DNA of 64,000 nucleotides from a bacterium. Its GTDB lineage: Bacteria > Planctomycetota > Planctomycetia > Pirellulales > Pirellulaceae. The notes below the pieces were generated by a model that worked only from the letters and a program-made list of their open reading frames with translations, made no database searches and was not told the DNA's origin. The stretch lies in contig WGNR01000012.1 in the NCBI GenBank assembly GCA_016124445.1, positions 372,001-436,000 on the forward strand, written 5' to 3'. This document shows positions 1 to 8,570 of this stretch, in pieces; the stretch's first letter is position 1, and each line of letters opens with the position of its first letter. The translations under genes were made by a program, and so were the position numbers.

Positions 1-78
1 CGGGCAGAACTCGGTTGCTTCGAGCCGGGACGTACACCATAAAAGAAGCAAAGCAGACCTTATGAAAGAACGAGCACC

Positions 79-852
79 ATGAAAAACACCGCCCTGATTA
101 CTGGAGCATCCAGCGGCATCGGCCGCGAATTGGCCTGGGTCCATGCCGAAAACGGCGGCGACCTTGTCCTCGTTGCCCGCCGCGGCGAAGTGCTGGAAGA
201 GCTGAAGCAACAGATCATGGAAATCCATGACGTCGAGGTCGTATGCATCGCCATCGATCTGACCGAGCCTGGGGCAGTGAAGCAGGTTTACGACCAACTC
301 GAAGCCGACGATATCGAAGTCGAATACCTGATCAATAACGCGGGCTTCGGGAACCTCGGGCCGTTCTATCAGCACGACTGGGAGACCGACGGCGGGATGA
401 TCCAGTTGAACGTTTCGGTCTTGTGCGAAATGACCCATCGCTTTTTGCCGGGCATGATCGGGCGAAAGCGTGGCAGGATCTTAAATATTGGCTCGACCGC
501 CGGCTTTTTGCCGGGGCCGACGATGGCGGTTTACTTCGCCTCGAAAGCTTACGTGCTCAGCTTTTCGCAGGCGATCGCCGAAGAGGTAGCCAGGTTCGGG
601 GTGACCGTGACGGTCCTTTGCCCTGGTCCGGTCGAAACCGAGTTCTTTGATCGCGCCCATGCCAAAGAAGTCGGCATGTTCAAGAAAGCAGCCGGGGCCC
701 GTAAAGTGGCTGAAATCGGGTATCGCTCGATGAACGACGGACGCTTGGTGGTGTTCAACGAGTGGCGGCTCTGGTTCCTTTTGAACTGGGTAACGCCCTG
801 GGTTCCCCGACAAACGCTGCTAAAGATCAGCCGTTGGTTATTGGCCGGTTAA
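79..852 (+). CDS. SDR family short-chain dehydrogenase
   Basis: A 257-residue classical short-chain dehydrogenase/reductase that would carry out an NAD(P)-dependent oxidation or reduction in the cytoplasm; the substrate cannot be read from sequence. The N-terminal Rossmann cofactor motif TGASSGIG is at residues 8-15, NNAG at 86-89, and the catalytic Ser139, Tyr152 and Lys156 (YFASK) are all present. Length is normal for the family. The ATG is preceded by a purine-rich stretch. A six-codon frame (ATG at 62, TGA at 80-82) overlaps the start, but I see no further support for it. The next gene follows on the same strand after about 125 bases, so co-transcription is possible but not shown. Confidence 0.93.
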   Translation: MKNTALITGASSGIGRELAWVHAENGGDLVLVARRGEVLEELKQQIMEIHDVEVVCIAIDLTEPGAVKQVYDQLEADDIEVEYLINNAGFGNLGPFYQHDWETDGGMIQLNVSVLCEMTHRFLPGMIGRKRGRILNIGSTAGFLPGPTMAVYFASKAYVLSFSQAIAEEVARFGVTVTVLCPGPVETEFFDRAHAKEVGMFKKAAGARKVAEIGYRSMNDGRLVVFNEWRLWFLLNWVTPWVPRQTLLKISRWLLAG

Positions 853-978
853 GACGGCCGGACGACTTCTGCAAAGTTCCAACGAAACGGCACAATTCGT
901 TTCTTCCCTGCGTCCGCGACAACTACGATGAGGGACGTGACTGTCGTCCTTGTTACTGGAATGTGGGGGGAGAATGCG

Positions 979-2400
979 ATGAGGATTTATAGTGCTGCGC
1001 TGCTGCTGGTGCTTGGGATGCTGATCCCGCAACAAACGCTTTCGGCCGAGGAGAATCAAACCGACGATACGGCGATCGCCCAAGAGGCGTTCGTCTATGG
1101 TTTTCCGCTGGTGATGAACTACGGCGTGATATACGAGTACTTCATCGATAAGAGTTCCGACCAGTACAAATGCACTTTCAATCAGATCTACAACACGGCC
1201 CGTGTTTACACTCCGGCCGACACGACGGTCGTCACGCCTAATAGCGATACGCCCTATTCGTTCTTCTGCGCGGATCTACGTGCCGAACCGGTCGTGTTCT
1301 CGGTTCCTGAAATCGAAAAGAAGCGGTACTTCTCGGTTCAGTTGGTCGACATGTACACGTTCAACTATGGCTATGTCGGCAGCCGGGCCACCGGCAACGG
1401 CGGCGGCAATTACATGATTGCCGGTCCGGGCTGGTCAGGCGAAACTCCCAAGGGGATCGACAAAGTCTTCCACTGCGAAACGGAGTTCAGCTTCGCAATC
1501 TTCCGCACACAGCTGTTTAACCCAGCGGATATCGAGAACGTCAAACAGGTTCAGCAAGGCTACAAGATCGAGACACTCTCGACCTACCTGGGCCAGCCTG
1601 CTCCGAAGGCAGCTCCTGAAATCACTTGGCCCAAGATCGATCAGAAACTGGCCGCGGATGATCCGTTCGGCTATATGGCCTTCATTCTGCAGTTTTGCCC
1701 GCCTGTTGGCCCCGCTGAAGTCGAAGTGCCGCTGCGAGCGAAGTTCCGCAAGATCGGCATCGAAGCGGGCCAACCATTTCCTAGCGACACAATCACTGTC
1801 GCTCAAAAGGCCGCGCTACAAGAAGGTGCGAAGCTCGGAATGGAAGAGATCAAAAAGGAAGTTGCCGGGATTGGTAGCGGGATCAATGGTTGGCGCATTG
1901 TTGCAGCGATGGGAGATCGACACTTCTACCAAGGCAATTGGCCGCTGCGCGCTGCCGCCGCGATGGCTGGCATCTACGGCAACAACCCAATCGAAGCAAC
2001 CTATCCCATCACTCGCAGCGACGTCGAAGGCAATCCGCTCGATGGCAGCCAGCACAAGTACACGCTGACATTCCCCGCAGGCCAGTTGCCGCCGGTCAAT
2101 GCGTTCTGGTCGGTCACCATGTACGACGGCAAGACCCAGCTGCTGATCAAAAACCCGATCGACCGTTACCTGATCAATTCCCCCATGCTGCCTGAGATGA
2201 AGAAGAATGCGGACGGTTCGCTGACCATCTACATTCAGAAGGATTCACCGGGTAAGGATAAAGAAGCAAATTGGCTGCCTGCCCCGGACGGGCCAATCTA
2301 CATGGCAATGCGGCTCTACTGGCCCAAGACCGATCCACCGTCGATCCTTCCGCCCGGCAAGGGGACGTGGAAACCGCCGGGCGTGGTTAAAGCGGACTAG
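979..2400 (+). CDS. secreted DUF1254/DUF1214 domain protein
   Basis: A 473-residue protein with a signal peptide (MRIYSAALLLVLGMLI followed by a small-residue cleavage region near ALSAEE-like residues), then a DUF1254-type N-terminal half (the EAFVYGFPLVMNY segment is typical) and a DUF1214-type C-terminal half (around residues 360-465, including NAFWSVTMYDG and the YWPK segment near the end). Such proteins are exported and of unknown biochemical function. An in-frame start exists 17 codons upstream, but the ATG at 979 is preceded by a GGGGGAG ribosome-binding site and begins a proper signal peptide, so I prefer it. The gene converges on the glycosyltransferase at 2412 with only 11 bases between the stops. 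Confidence 0.88.
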   Translation: MRIYSAALLLVLGMLIPQQTLSAEENQTDDTAIAQEAFVYGFPLVMNYGVIYEYFIDKSSDQYKCTFNQIYNTARVYTPADTTVVTPNSDTPYSFFCADLRAEPVVFSVPEIEKKRYFSVQLVDMYTFNYGYVGSRATGNGGGNYMIAGPGWSGETPKGIDKVFHCETEFSFAIFRTQLFNPADIENVKQVQQGYKIETLSTYLGQPAPKAAPEITWPKIDQKLAADDPFGYMAFILQFCPPVGPAEVEVPLRAKFRKIGIEAGQPFPSDTITVAQKAALQEGAKLGMEEIKKEVAGIGSGINGWRIVAAMGDRHFYQGNWPLRAAAAMAGIYGNNPIEATYPITRSDVEGNPLDGSQHKYTLTFPAGQLPPVNAFWSVTMYDGKTQLLIKNPIDRYLINSPMLPEMKKNADGSLTIYIQKDSPGKDKEANWLPAPDGPIYMAMRLYWPKTDPPSILPPGKGTWKPPGVVKAD

Positions 2401-2411
2401 CAACCAAACCG

Positions 2412-3395
2412 CTAAGCCGCCTCACGCATCTTGATCGCGTGAGGTCCATGCTCGTCGAAGTTCGTTAAGCTGCGGACGGCGTACGAATCGTTGCCGTTCG
2501 AGGCGTAATAGATCCGGGCATTCACTTCGCCCAAGAGTCCCATGCCAAACATCTGCGAGCCGAGGATCGTGCTCAGCACGGCCAGCAGCAATAGCGGGTT
2601 GCCAGTCATGTCGACGCCGCCACCCAGCTTCATGCCAATGGTGGTCAGCACGCTGGCCGTTGCAATGCCGAAGCAGGCAAAGCCCATCCGGCCGAACAGC
2701 TTCATCGGACTGGTAAAGAACTGCTGCATGTAGGCCACGGTCAACAGGTCGAGCACCACACGCGTGGTGCGGCCGATGCCGTACTTGGTTTGGCCGAAAC
2801 GGCGAGCATGATGCCGGGTCACCACTTCCACGCAGCGAGCGCCGCGCTGATGGGCCAGGATCGGTATGAATCGGTGCATCTCGCCATACAGTTCCAGCTC
2901 GACGGCGATCTCGCGGCGGATCGCTTTGAGCGTACAGCCCAAGTCGTGAATCGGAAACTTCGTCACTTTGCTGATCAGCCAGTTGGCGATCTTCGAAGGA
3001 AGCTTGCGATTGACCCAGGCATCTTGGCGATTCTTCCGCCAGCCATGCACCAGGTCGTACCCTTCGTCGATCTTTTCCAACATCATCGGAATGTCTTCGG
3101 GGTCGTTCTGCATGTCGCCGTCGAGGGTGATTACCACGTCCATCGACGCGTGCTGAATCCCAGCGTGCATGGCGGCAGTCTGGCCGTAGTTGCGGCGGAA
3201 TTCAATGATCTTGGCGTGCGGATCGGCCGCGGCCAACTCCTTCAGCTTGTCGGTCGAACCGTCGCTCGAACCATCGTCGACAAACAGAATCTCGTACGGT
3301 CGCCCCAGGTTGGCTAGCACTTCGTGCAAGCTGCTGTAAAGCAACGGAATGGTCTCAATTTCGTTGTAAATCGGAACGACGACAGAAACGCTCAT
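2412..3395 (-). CDS. family 2 glycosyltransferase (dolichyl/undecaprenyl-phosphate sugar transferase-like)
   Basis: A 327-residue GT2 enzyme of the DPM1/ArnC/GtrB type, which transfers a sugar from a nucleotide sugar to a polyprenyl phosphate at the inner membrane face. The GT-A fold begins with VVVPIYNE at residues 5-12, followed by [10 protein letters not shown] and the DXD-type metal site LDGDMQND. The acceptor-side segment [11 protein letters not shown] is also typical. Two hydrophobic spans (about residues 230-255 and 264-290) would anchor the C-terminus. The sugar and its final destination cannot be inferred. It is divergent from the secreted-protein cassette at 3791, with about 395 bases between the start codons. 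Confidence 0.9.
   Translation of the reverse strand: MSVSVVVPIYNEIETIPLLYSSLHEVLANLGRPYEILFVDDGSSDGSTDKLKELAAADPHAKIIEFRRNYGQTAAMHAGIQHASMDVVITLDGDMQNDPEDIPMMLEKIDEGYDLVHGWRKNRQDAWVNRKLPSKIANWLISKVTKFPIHDLGCTLKAIRREIAVELELYGEMHRFIPILAHQRGARCVEVVTRHHARRFGQTKYGIGRTTRVVLDLLTVAYMQQFFTSPMKLFGRMGFACFGIATASVLTTIGMKLGGGVDMTGNPLLLLAVLSTILGSQMFGMGLLGEVNARIYYASNGNDSYAVRSLTNFDEHGPHAIKMREAA
2420..2444. terminator. hairpin in the convergent gene end, possible terminator
   Basis: CCTCACGC (2420-2427) and GCGTGAGG (2437-2444) are a perfect 8-bp inverted repeat lying inside the last codons of the glycosyltransferase gene and 19 bases past the stop of the DUF1254 gene. Neither side has a clear U-tract, so a terminator role for the plus-strand gene is only a possibility. 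Confidence 0.3.
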
Positions 3396-3790
3396 GATGG
3401 CCCAAACCCGCGGGAAACTCGGAATAACTTGCGGCCCGCTTGGGAATCGAAGATCTCCAGGCGAGCCTTATCGCGGGGGGATGTTAGCAAACCGCGGGAA
3501 TCGGGGGCAAGGGCAGGTCAATTGGCTGCCAAACGTCCTGTTTGGTCCGAAAAACCGCGATTCAATCGTCCCCCAGGCAGTAGAAACTCGAATTAATGAC
3601 ACGTAAATCTTCCGGTCGCACGTCTTTTGTATCGAGAATCCACGTACTTTCCCCCCAGAAACTGCATTTCACCTAACCCGGCACAGCAGTTGCATTTCTG
3701 GTTTTCCACATGCCGGGATCTATGCTGAGCAGAGGTCCCTTTCTCCCACCTGTTGCGCTTCACGAGATGACTTCCCTGAGGGTGATTTGC
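3396..3790. other. divergent intergenic region, 395 bases
   Basis: This gap separates the divergent glycosyltransferase and the first secreted-protein gene and must hold promoters for both. I see no convincing ORF, tRNA or strong hairpin. The octamer TGCATTTC occurs twice on the plus strand (near 3662 and 3688), which might be regulatory or chance. Confidence 0.5.
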
Positions 3791-4450
3791 ATGAAACGAA
3801 TACTGATTCTGCTGATTATGTTCCTGGTCGCGTCCCCCGTACTTGCCAGGAGTCGTCACCACAGCCGAGGCCGCGTCAGCGGCTATCATGGGCGCGGCGG
3901 CGGACACGCGTCGACGGCAACCCAAGCCGCTTTACAAGGTATGGCGTCGCTGGCCAGCGCTGCGGGCCGCTACAACCTGCTGACCTCGAAGGCGAATATC
4001 AACCAGGCCAAAGCCAATGCCTTGGCTATCCAAAACCGCCAGAAGTTCGCCGAAACCTACTATCAGATGCGAGCCCAACACGACGCCTATGAAGCGGACA
4101 AGCATACACCGCTAACCGAAGAGGAACTGGTCGCGTTGGCCAAACAGGGCATCCCGCAGCCGCTACCAGCCGACAGCTACGATCCAGTGACAGGCGACGT
4201 GCATTGGCCGCTGCTTTTGCAAGCGGACGAGTTCTCGACGAACCGACATGCGATCGAAAACCTTTTGAAGAAGAAGGCAGCCAACGGCTCGCTTGGCTTG
4301 CGCGATAACGACCTGTTCGTTCAATCCGTCGACGAAGCAAACACAACGCTGAAACACCAGATCCCAAACGTTTCGCCTCAGAAGTACATGGCCTCTTACG
4401 ACTTCTTGAACCGCTTGCTATTCGCCACTTGCGAGGTCGAATTGCCGTAA
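3791..4450 (+). CDS. small secreted protein, cassette copy A
   Basis: A 219-residue protein of unknown function. It has a signal peptide (MKRILILLIMFLVASPVLA) and then a basic, His/Gly/Arg-rich stretch (residues 20-40). The remaining body is mostly helical with the segment TYYQMRAQHDAYEA and a C-terminal PQKYM/YDFLNRLL segment. Both segments recur almost unchanged in the gene at 6325, which is clearly a paralogue; the basic stretch is missing from that copy. An upstream in-frame start exists at 3710, but the ATG at 3791 opens the signal peptide. The HEAT-repeat gene follows after 62 bases on the same strand, and the same order recurs in copy B, so the two products probably work together outside the cytoplasm. 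Confidence 0.8.
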   Translation: MKRILILLIMFLVASPVLARSRHHSRGRVSGYHGRGGGHASTATQAALQGMASLASAAGRYNLLTSKANINQAKANALAIQNRQKFAETYYQMRAQHDAYEADKHTPLTEEELVALAKQGIPQPLPADSYDPVTGDVHWPLLLQADEFSTNRHAIENLLKKKAANGSLGLRDNDLFVQSVDEANTTLKHQIPNVSPQKYMASYDFLNRLLFATCEVELP

Positions 4451-4512
4451 GCAGCCGATACCGTACACCTTCCCCTTGCTGGGAGAACTCTCTTATTTGG
4501 GAGAACCAAGTC

Positions 4513-6063
4513 ATGAAACGCACACAAGCCATTTCTGTTTTCTCGCTCCTGCTTTCCGCGGCCTTCGTCTCGCTGGCTCTAGCGGACGATGTTGAGCAGT
4601 CGATCAAGAACCTCAGTTCGACCGATAATTCTGCGAAGCTGGCCGCAATCGATCACCTTGGCAGCCTGGGTGATAAAGCGGCTCCGGCAGTCGAACCTCT
4701 GGCCGAGTTGCTCAAAGATTCTTCGCCTGAAGTGGTTGCCCACGCGGCACATGCTTTGGGGCAGATCGGCAAGACCAACGACGAAGCGCTCGAAGAACTG
4801 GTTGAACTGACCGGCTCTGACGTGCCCCTGATTCGCCGCCAGGCAGTCAGCGCCTTGTTCCAGTTGCATCCCGATCGAACACGCATGCAGAAGATCTTCG
4901 TTAGTCTGCTGGCAGATGAAGACGCCGCAGTTCGCCTGCGGGCGATGAATTCTCTGACGGAAATCGGCAAACCTGCGGTTAACGATTTGATCCCGGCGCT
5001 CAAGAACGACAAAGCGGCCCTCTGGGCTTGCATGATCTTGCGTGAGCTTGGCCCCGATGCGGCGGGCGCTGCAGGAGCGTTGACCGATATCGTGAAAGAC
5101 ATCCATTCACCAATTCGACAGGAAGCAATCTTAACGCTGGCCGCCATGCCCGAAGCCGCTGCTGCTTCGGCCGATACGATCGCGGCCTGCCTGGACGACC
5201 CGAAGCTTCAGGTGCCGGCGACTTACGCGTTGGGTCGTATTGGCACGCTGCCCAAGGAAGCGGAAGCCAAGATCCAGGCCAACGTCAATAGCAAAGAACC
5301 GATGCTCGCCTCGATGAGTGCCTGGGCACTTGCCTTCGCACATCCGAATGACCCGTCGCTGAAGAAAGAAGCCATTCATCACCTCGCCCAGGGAGTCGGT
5401 TCGAGCGATCCGCTGGTTCGTGCCATGTCTTCGCAAGGACTCATTTCCTTGGAAGCCGAGCCGATAACGCTCAAACAAGAACTGCAAGATCCGCTCAACA
5501 ACGCCGACGAACCAGTCGTCAGCAGCGCGCTCAACCTGCTTTCGCGCATGGGCCCCGAGGCAATTCCATTCCTGATCCAGGCATTGGACAAACCAGGCGT
5601 GCGGCTCGATGCGATCATCATCCTGGGTGACCTCGGCCCGAAAGCGGCACCAGCCACCGAAGCCGTTGCGAAAATGATCGACGACGAAAACCCACGGGTC
5701 GTGAACGAAGCGATCGTCACCCTCGGCAAGATCGGCCCAGCGGCCCATGCCGCGACGCCTGCTTTGATCAAAGCCTTGAAAGAAGAAGAGGGCAGCATCG
5801 CCCACAACGCGGCATTGTCGCTTGGCCGTATCGGCCCGCAAGCAAAAGAGGCCGTTCCCGCCTTGCTCAACGAGATGACGGGGCATTCGCAGCCATCGCT
5901 GCAGATGATTTCGGCTTGGGCGCTACTCAAGATCGACGGCGAGAACGCCCAGACTCGCGATGCCGTGTTGTCAGTCTTGACCGCTCAGGTCAAATCAGAC
6001 GACCCGATCATTCAAAACTCGGCAAAACAATTGCTGGGCGAACTCAACGGTGCCGGTAAGTAG
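4513..6063 (+). CDS. secreted HEAT-repeat protein, cassette copy A
   Basis: A 516-residue protein with a signal peptide (about residues 1-25, ending in LALA before DDVEQ) followed almost entirely by HEAT/PBS-lyase-type repeats: successive units of roughly 35-40 residues with recurrent motifs such as AAHALGQIG, AVSALFQLHP, AATYALGRIG-like and NEAIVTLGKIGP. This gives a solenoid likely to bind proteins rather than catalyse a reaction. The gene at 7018 encodes a protein of identical length, collinear throughout and identical at the C-terminus (SAKQ, LGELNGAGK). I chose the ATG at 4513, where the signal peptide starts, rather than an upstream in-frame start overlapping the previous gene. A strong hairpin lies 28 bases after the stop. 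Confidence 0.85.
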   Translation: MKRTQAISVFSLLLSAAFVSLALADDVEQSIKNLSSTDNSAKLAAIDHLGSLGDKAAPAVEPLAELLKDSSPEVVAHAAHALGQIGKTNDEALEELVELTGSDVPLIRRQAVSALFQLHPDRTRMQKIFVSLLADEDAAVRLRAMNSLTEIGKPAVNDLIPALKNDKAALWACMILRELGPDAAGAAGALTDIVKDIHSPIRQEAILTLAAMPEAAAASADTIAACLDDPKLQVPATYALGRIGTLPKEAEAKIQANVNSKEPMLASMSAWALAFAHPNDPSLKKEAIHHLAQGVGSSDPLVRAMSSQGLISLEAEPITLKQELQDPLNNADEPVVSSALNLLSRMGPEAIPFLIQALDKPGVRLDAIIILGDLGPKAAPATEAVAKMIDDENPRVVNEAIVTLGKIGPAAHAATPALIKALKEEEGSIAHNAALSLGRIGPQAKEAVPALLNEMTGHSQPSLQMISAWALLKIDGENAQTRDAVLSVLTAQVKSDDPIIQNSAKQLLGELNGAGK

Positions 6064-6091
6064 TACCAACTACCGCTTAGTATGGGCCGCA

Positions 6092-6122
6092 GCGTCTCGG
6101 GTTTCTTTCGTGCCCGAGACGC
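6092..6122 (+). terminator. strong hairpin after cassette copy A
   Basis: GCGTCTCGGG (6092-6101) and CCCGAGACGC (6113-6122) form a perfect 10-bp stem with an 11-base loop, 28 bases downstream of the HEAT gene stop. No U-tract follows, so it may act as a factor-independent terminator of atypical form or as a 3' stabilising hairpin. Confidence 0.55.
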
Positions 6123-6244
6123 GGTAATCGCGATCCGTTTCCATCGACAAACGCCGCTCAGCTGGCCCGTTTTTCGTGAAACTTCGAAGAAATCAGCATT
6201 CTTGGCAATAAATCCCCAGCGTTGATTCTTTTGGCGCGTAGTCT

Positions 6245-6258
6245 ACTAGTAAACTAGT
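6245..6258. repeat. paired ACTAGT palindromes between the cassettes
   Basis: ACTAGT occurs at 6245-6250 and again at 6253-6258, separated by AA. Each half is itself palindromic, so the block reads the same on both strands apart from the spacer. It lies 67 bases upstream of the copy B start codon, in the position of an operator, but nothing else supports that role. Confidence 0.25.
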
Positions 6259-6324
6259 GACTCTCATTGCCAATTCCATCCCGGATTTCTCTTCCGGATC
6301 TTAGATTTCTGCAACGGTGGTTTC

Positions 6325-6975
6325 ATGAAACGAATGTTGTTCTCGCTCGCTCTGGTGTTGATTTGCACCCCGCTTTTCGGTCAGGGTTACGTGGCCCCGG
6401 TGTACCCGGCCTACGGCAGCTACACCAATACGGCGACGGCCGCTCAGGGTGCCTTGCAAGGTCTGGCTGATGTTGCGAGTGCCGCCGGGTCGTACAACTT
6501 GAACACCGCCCAGGCCAATGTCTATCAGCAGCAAGCGAACAGCATGGCGATCTCCAATCGCCAGCAATTCGCCAACACCTATTACCAAATGCGAGCGCAG
6601 CACGACGCCTACGAAGCACAAAAGCATCCGACTCCAACCGAAGAACAGTTGGTCGCCCTGGCACAAGAAGACATCCCCAAATCGCTGCCAGCCGGCACCT
6701 ACGATCCTGTGAGCGCCACGTTGAAGTGGCCGGAGATGCTGCAGTACCCTGATTTCGAGGCGGATCGAAAAGCAATCGAAACGCTGCTCAAGCAAAAGTC
6801 GCAAGCTGGGTCTCTCGGCGTCCAACAGTCGCAGCAGTTTGCCTCGACGATCGACAACATGGCCGTGATTTTGAAGCGTGGCATCAGCAAGGTTCCGCCG
6901 CAGAAATACATGGAAGCATACGACTTCCTCAATCGTCTTCTGTACACGACCTGCCAAACTGAGTTGCCCTCGTAG
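6325..6975 (+). CDS. small secreted protein, cassette copy B
   Basis: A 216-residue paralogue of the protein encoded at 3791. The signal peptide is residues 1-20 (ending LFGQ). It is followed by a short Tyr/Pro-rich stretch instead of the His/Arg-rich one in copy A, then by the shared helical body with TYYQMRAQHDAYEA and PTEEQLVALAQ, and the shared C-terminus with YDFLNRLL and a cysteine five residues from the end of the shared block. Function unknown. The HEAT gene follows after 42 bases. The difference in the N-terminal variable segment suggests that the two copies have begun to specialise. Confidence 0.8.
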   Translation: MKRMLFSLALVLICTPLFGQGYVAPVYPAYGSYTNTATAAQGALQGLADVASAAGSYNLNTAQANVYQQQANSMAISNRQQFANTYYQMRAQHDAYEAQKHPTPTEEQLVALAQEDIPKSLPAGTYDPVSATLKWPEMLQYPDFEADRKAIETLLKQKSQAGSLGVQQSQQFASTIDNMAVILKRGISKVPPQKYMEAYDFLNRLLYTTCQTELPS

Positions 6976-7017
6976 ACCACTAGCTGCCCGCACATTCCCA
7001 TACGAAAGAACGAACTC

Positions 7018-8568
7018 GTGACTCGCACTTTTTTGAACGCGTTTTACTCGTTGATGATCGTGGTTGCCTTGGTCGCGTCTGCTCAAGCCGACGATATCCA
7101 GCAGACGATCGAGACGCTCAATTCCGCGGAGCAAGCCCAGAAACTTGCCGCCATCGATACCCTCGGCAGCCAAGGTGAAAAAGCAGCCGCAGCAGTCGAT
7201 CCGCTCGTGACGCTCTTGAAAGATTCTTCCCCTGAGGTTGCTGCCCACGCAGCGCACGCGTTGGGGCAGATCGGCGTGGCGAGCGATGCCACCTTGGAAG
7301 GTCTGGTAGGGTTGACTGGATCCAGCGATCCAACCGTTCGTCAGCAAGCGGTCGCGGCGCTGTTCAAATTACATCCGGGGCATGAAAAGCTTCAGCCGAT
7401 CTTCGTCAAGATGTTGGACGATGCCGATCCCGCCGTGCGGCTGCGTGTTATGAATGCATTGACCGACGTTGGCAAGCCGATCGTGCCGCGATTGATCCCG
7501 GCACTCAAGAATGATCAGGCGGCCAAGTGGGTCTGCCTGATCCTCAGGAACCTCGGCCCCGACGCGGCAGAAGCAGCACCTGCGCTGGCCAACATCGTGA
7601 AGAACAAGCAGTCAACCGTGCGGGCGGAAGCACTCCTGGCATTGGCCGCGATGCCGGAAGCAGCCGCTTCGTCCGCCGACGCGATTGCCAGTTGCCTGGA
7701 CGATCCCAAGCTTCAAGTTCCGGCGACCTATGCCCTGGGACGCATCGGCAACATGTCCCCAGAAACAGAAGCCAAGATCAAAAGTAATGTCGACAGCGAA
7801 GACCCAATGCTGTCGGCCATGAGCGCCTGGGCGTTGGCGTTTGCTCACCCCAAGGACACAGCGCTGAAGAAAGATGCCATTGACCACCTGGCCAAGGGAA
7901 TCAGTTCCAAAAACCCGCTAATCCGCGCGATGTCTGCCCAGGGACTTGTTTCACTGCAGGCCAAGCCAGAGACATTAAAACAGGCACTGCAAGATCCGCT
8001 CAACAATGCCGACGAGCCAACGGTCAGCAGTGCACTCAACCTCCTGTCGCGAATGGGCCCCGATGCAATTCCGTTCCTGATTCAAGCCCTCGACAAGCCT
8101 GGCGTGCGGCTGGAAGCGGTCATCATCCTGGGAGATCTCGGCCCCAAAGCAGCCCCGGCAGTCGAGCCGCTGACCAAGCTACTGGACGACGAAAGCCCAC
8201 GCGTCGTTAACGAAGCGATCGTCACGCTCGGCAAGATCGGCCCGGCCGCGAAAGAGGCCACGCCTGAGTTGATCGAGGCTCTTAAGCAAGGGGATGGCAG
8301 CATCGCCCACAATGCGGCATTGGCCTTGGGACGTATCGGCCCCGATGCAAAGCAGGCCGTTGCCGCGCTGACCAATCAGATGACGACCAGTTCGCACCCG
8401 TCACTTCAAATGATTTCGGCTTGGGCACTGTTTCATATCGACGGCGAGAATGCCAAGACGCGAGATGCCGTCGTGGCGGTGCTGACCAGCCAGGCCAAGT
8501 CGAGTGACCCGATCATCCAAAACTCGGCCAAGCAAATGCTGGGCGAGCTCAACGGCGCCGGTAAATAG
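7018..8568 (+). CDS. secreted HEAT-repeat protein, cassette copy B
   Basis: A 516-residue secreted HEAT-repeat solenoid, the paralogue of the protein at 4513. The start is a GTG, 42 bases after the preceding gene; copy A uses ATG at the equivalent place. The signal peptide (about residues 1-23, ending SAQA before DDIQQ) has diverged. The repeats themselves have long stretches identical to copy A, for example ALDKPGVRLEAVIILGDLG-like and RVVNEAIVTLGKIGPAA, and the last residues are the same. The stop lies 2 bases from the stop of the convergent DUF1559 gene, leaving no room for a dedicated terminator. Likely a protein-binding scaffold outside the cytoplasm; the partner may be the small secreted protein upstream (inference from conserved order). 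Confidence 0.85.
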   Translation: MTRTFLNAFYSLMIVVALVASAQADDIQQTIETLNSAEQAQKLAAIDTLGSQGEKAAAAVDPLVTLLKDSSPEVAAHAAHALGQIGVASDATLEGLVGLTGSSDPTVRQQAVAALFKLHPGHEKLQPIFVKMLDDADPAVRLRVMNALTDVGKPIVPRLIPALKNDQAAKWVCLILRNLGPDAAEAAPALANIVKNKQSTVRAEALLALAAMPEAAASSADAIASCLDDPKLQVPATYALGRIGNMSPETEAKIKSNVDSEDPMLSAMSAWALAFAHPKDTALKKDAIDHLAKGISSKNPLIRAMSAQGLVSLQAKPETLKQALQDPLNNADEPTVSSALNLLSRMGPDAIPFLIQALDKPGVRLEAVIILGDLGPKAAPAVEPLTKLLDDESPRVVNEAIVTLGKIGPAAKEATPELIEALKQGDGSIAHNAALALGRIGPDAKQAVAALTNQMTTSSHPSLQMISAWALFHIDGENAKTRDAVVAVLTSQAKSSDPIIQNSAKQMLGELNGAGK

Positions 8569-8570
8569 TT

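Noticed and set aside
62..82. A six-codon upstream frame overlapping the SDR start
   Set aside because: Too short to judge and with no sign of conservation; noted only in the SDR entry.
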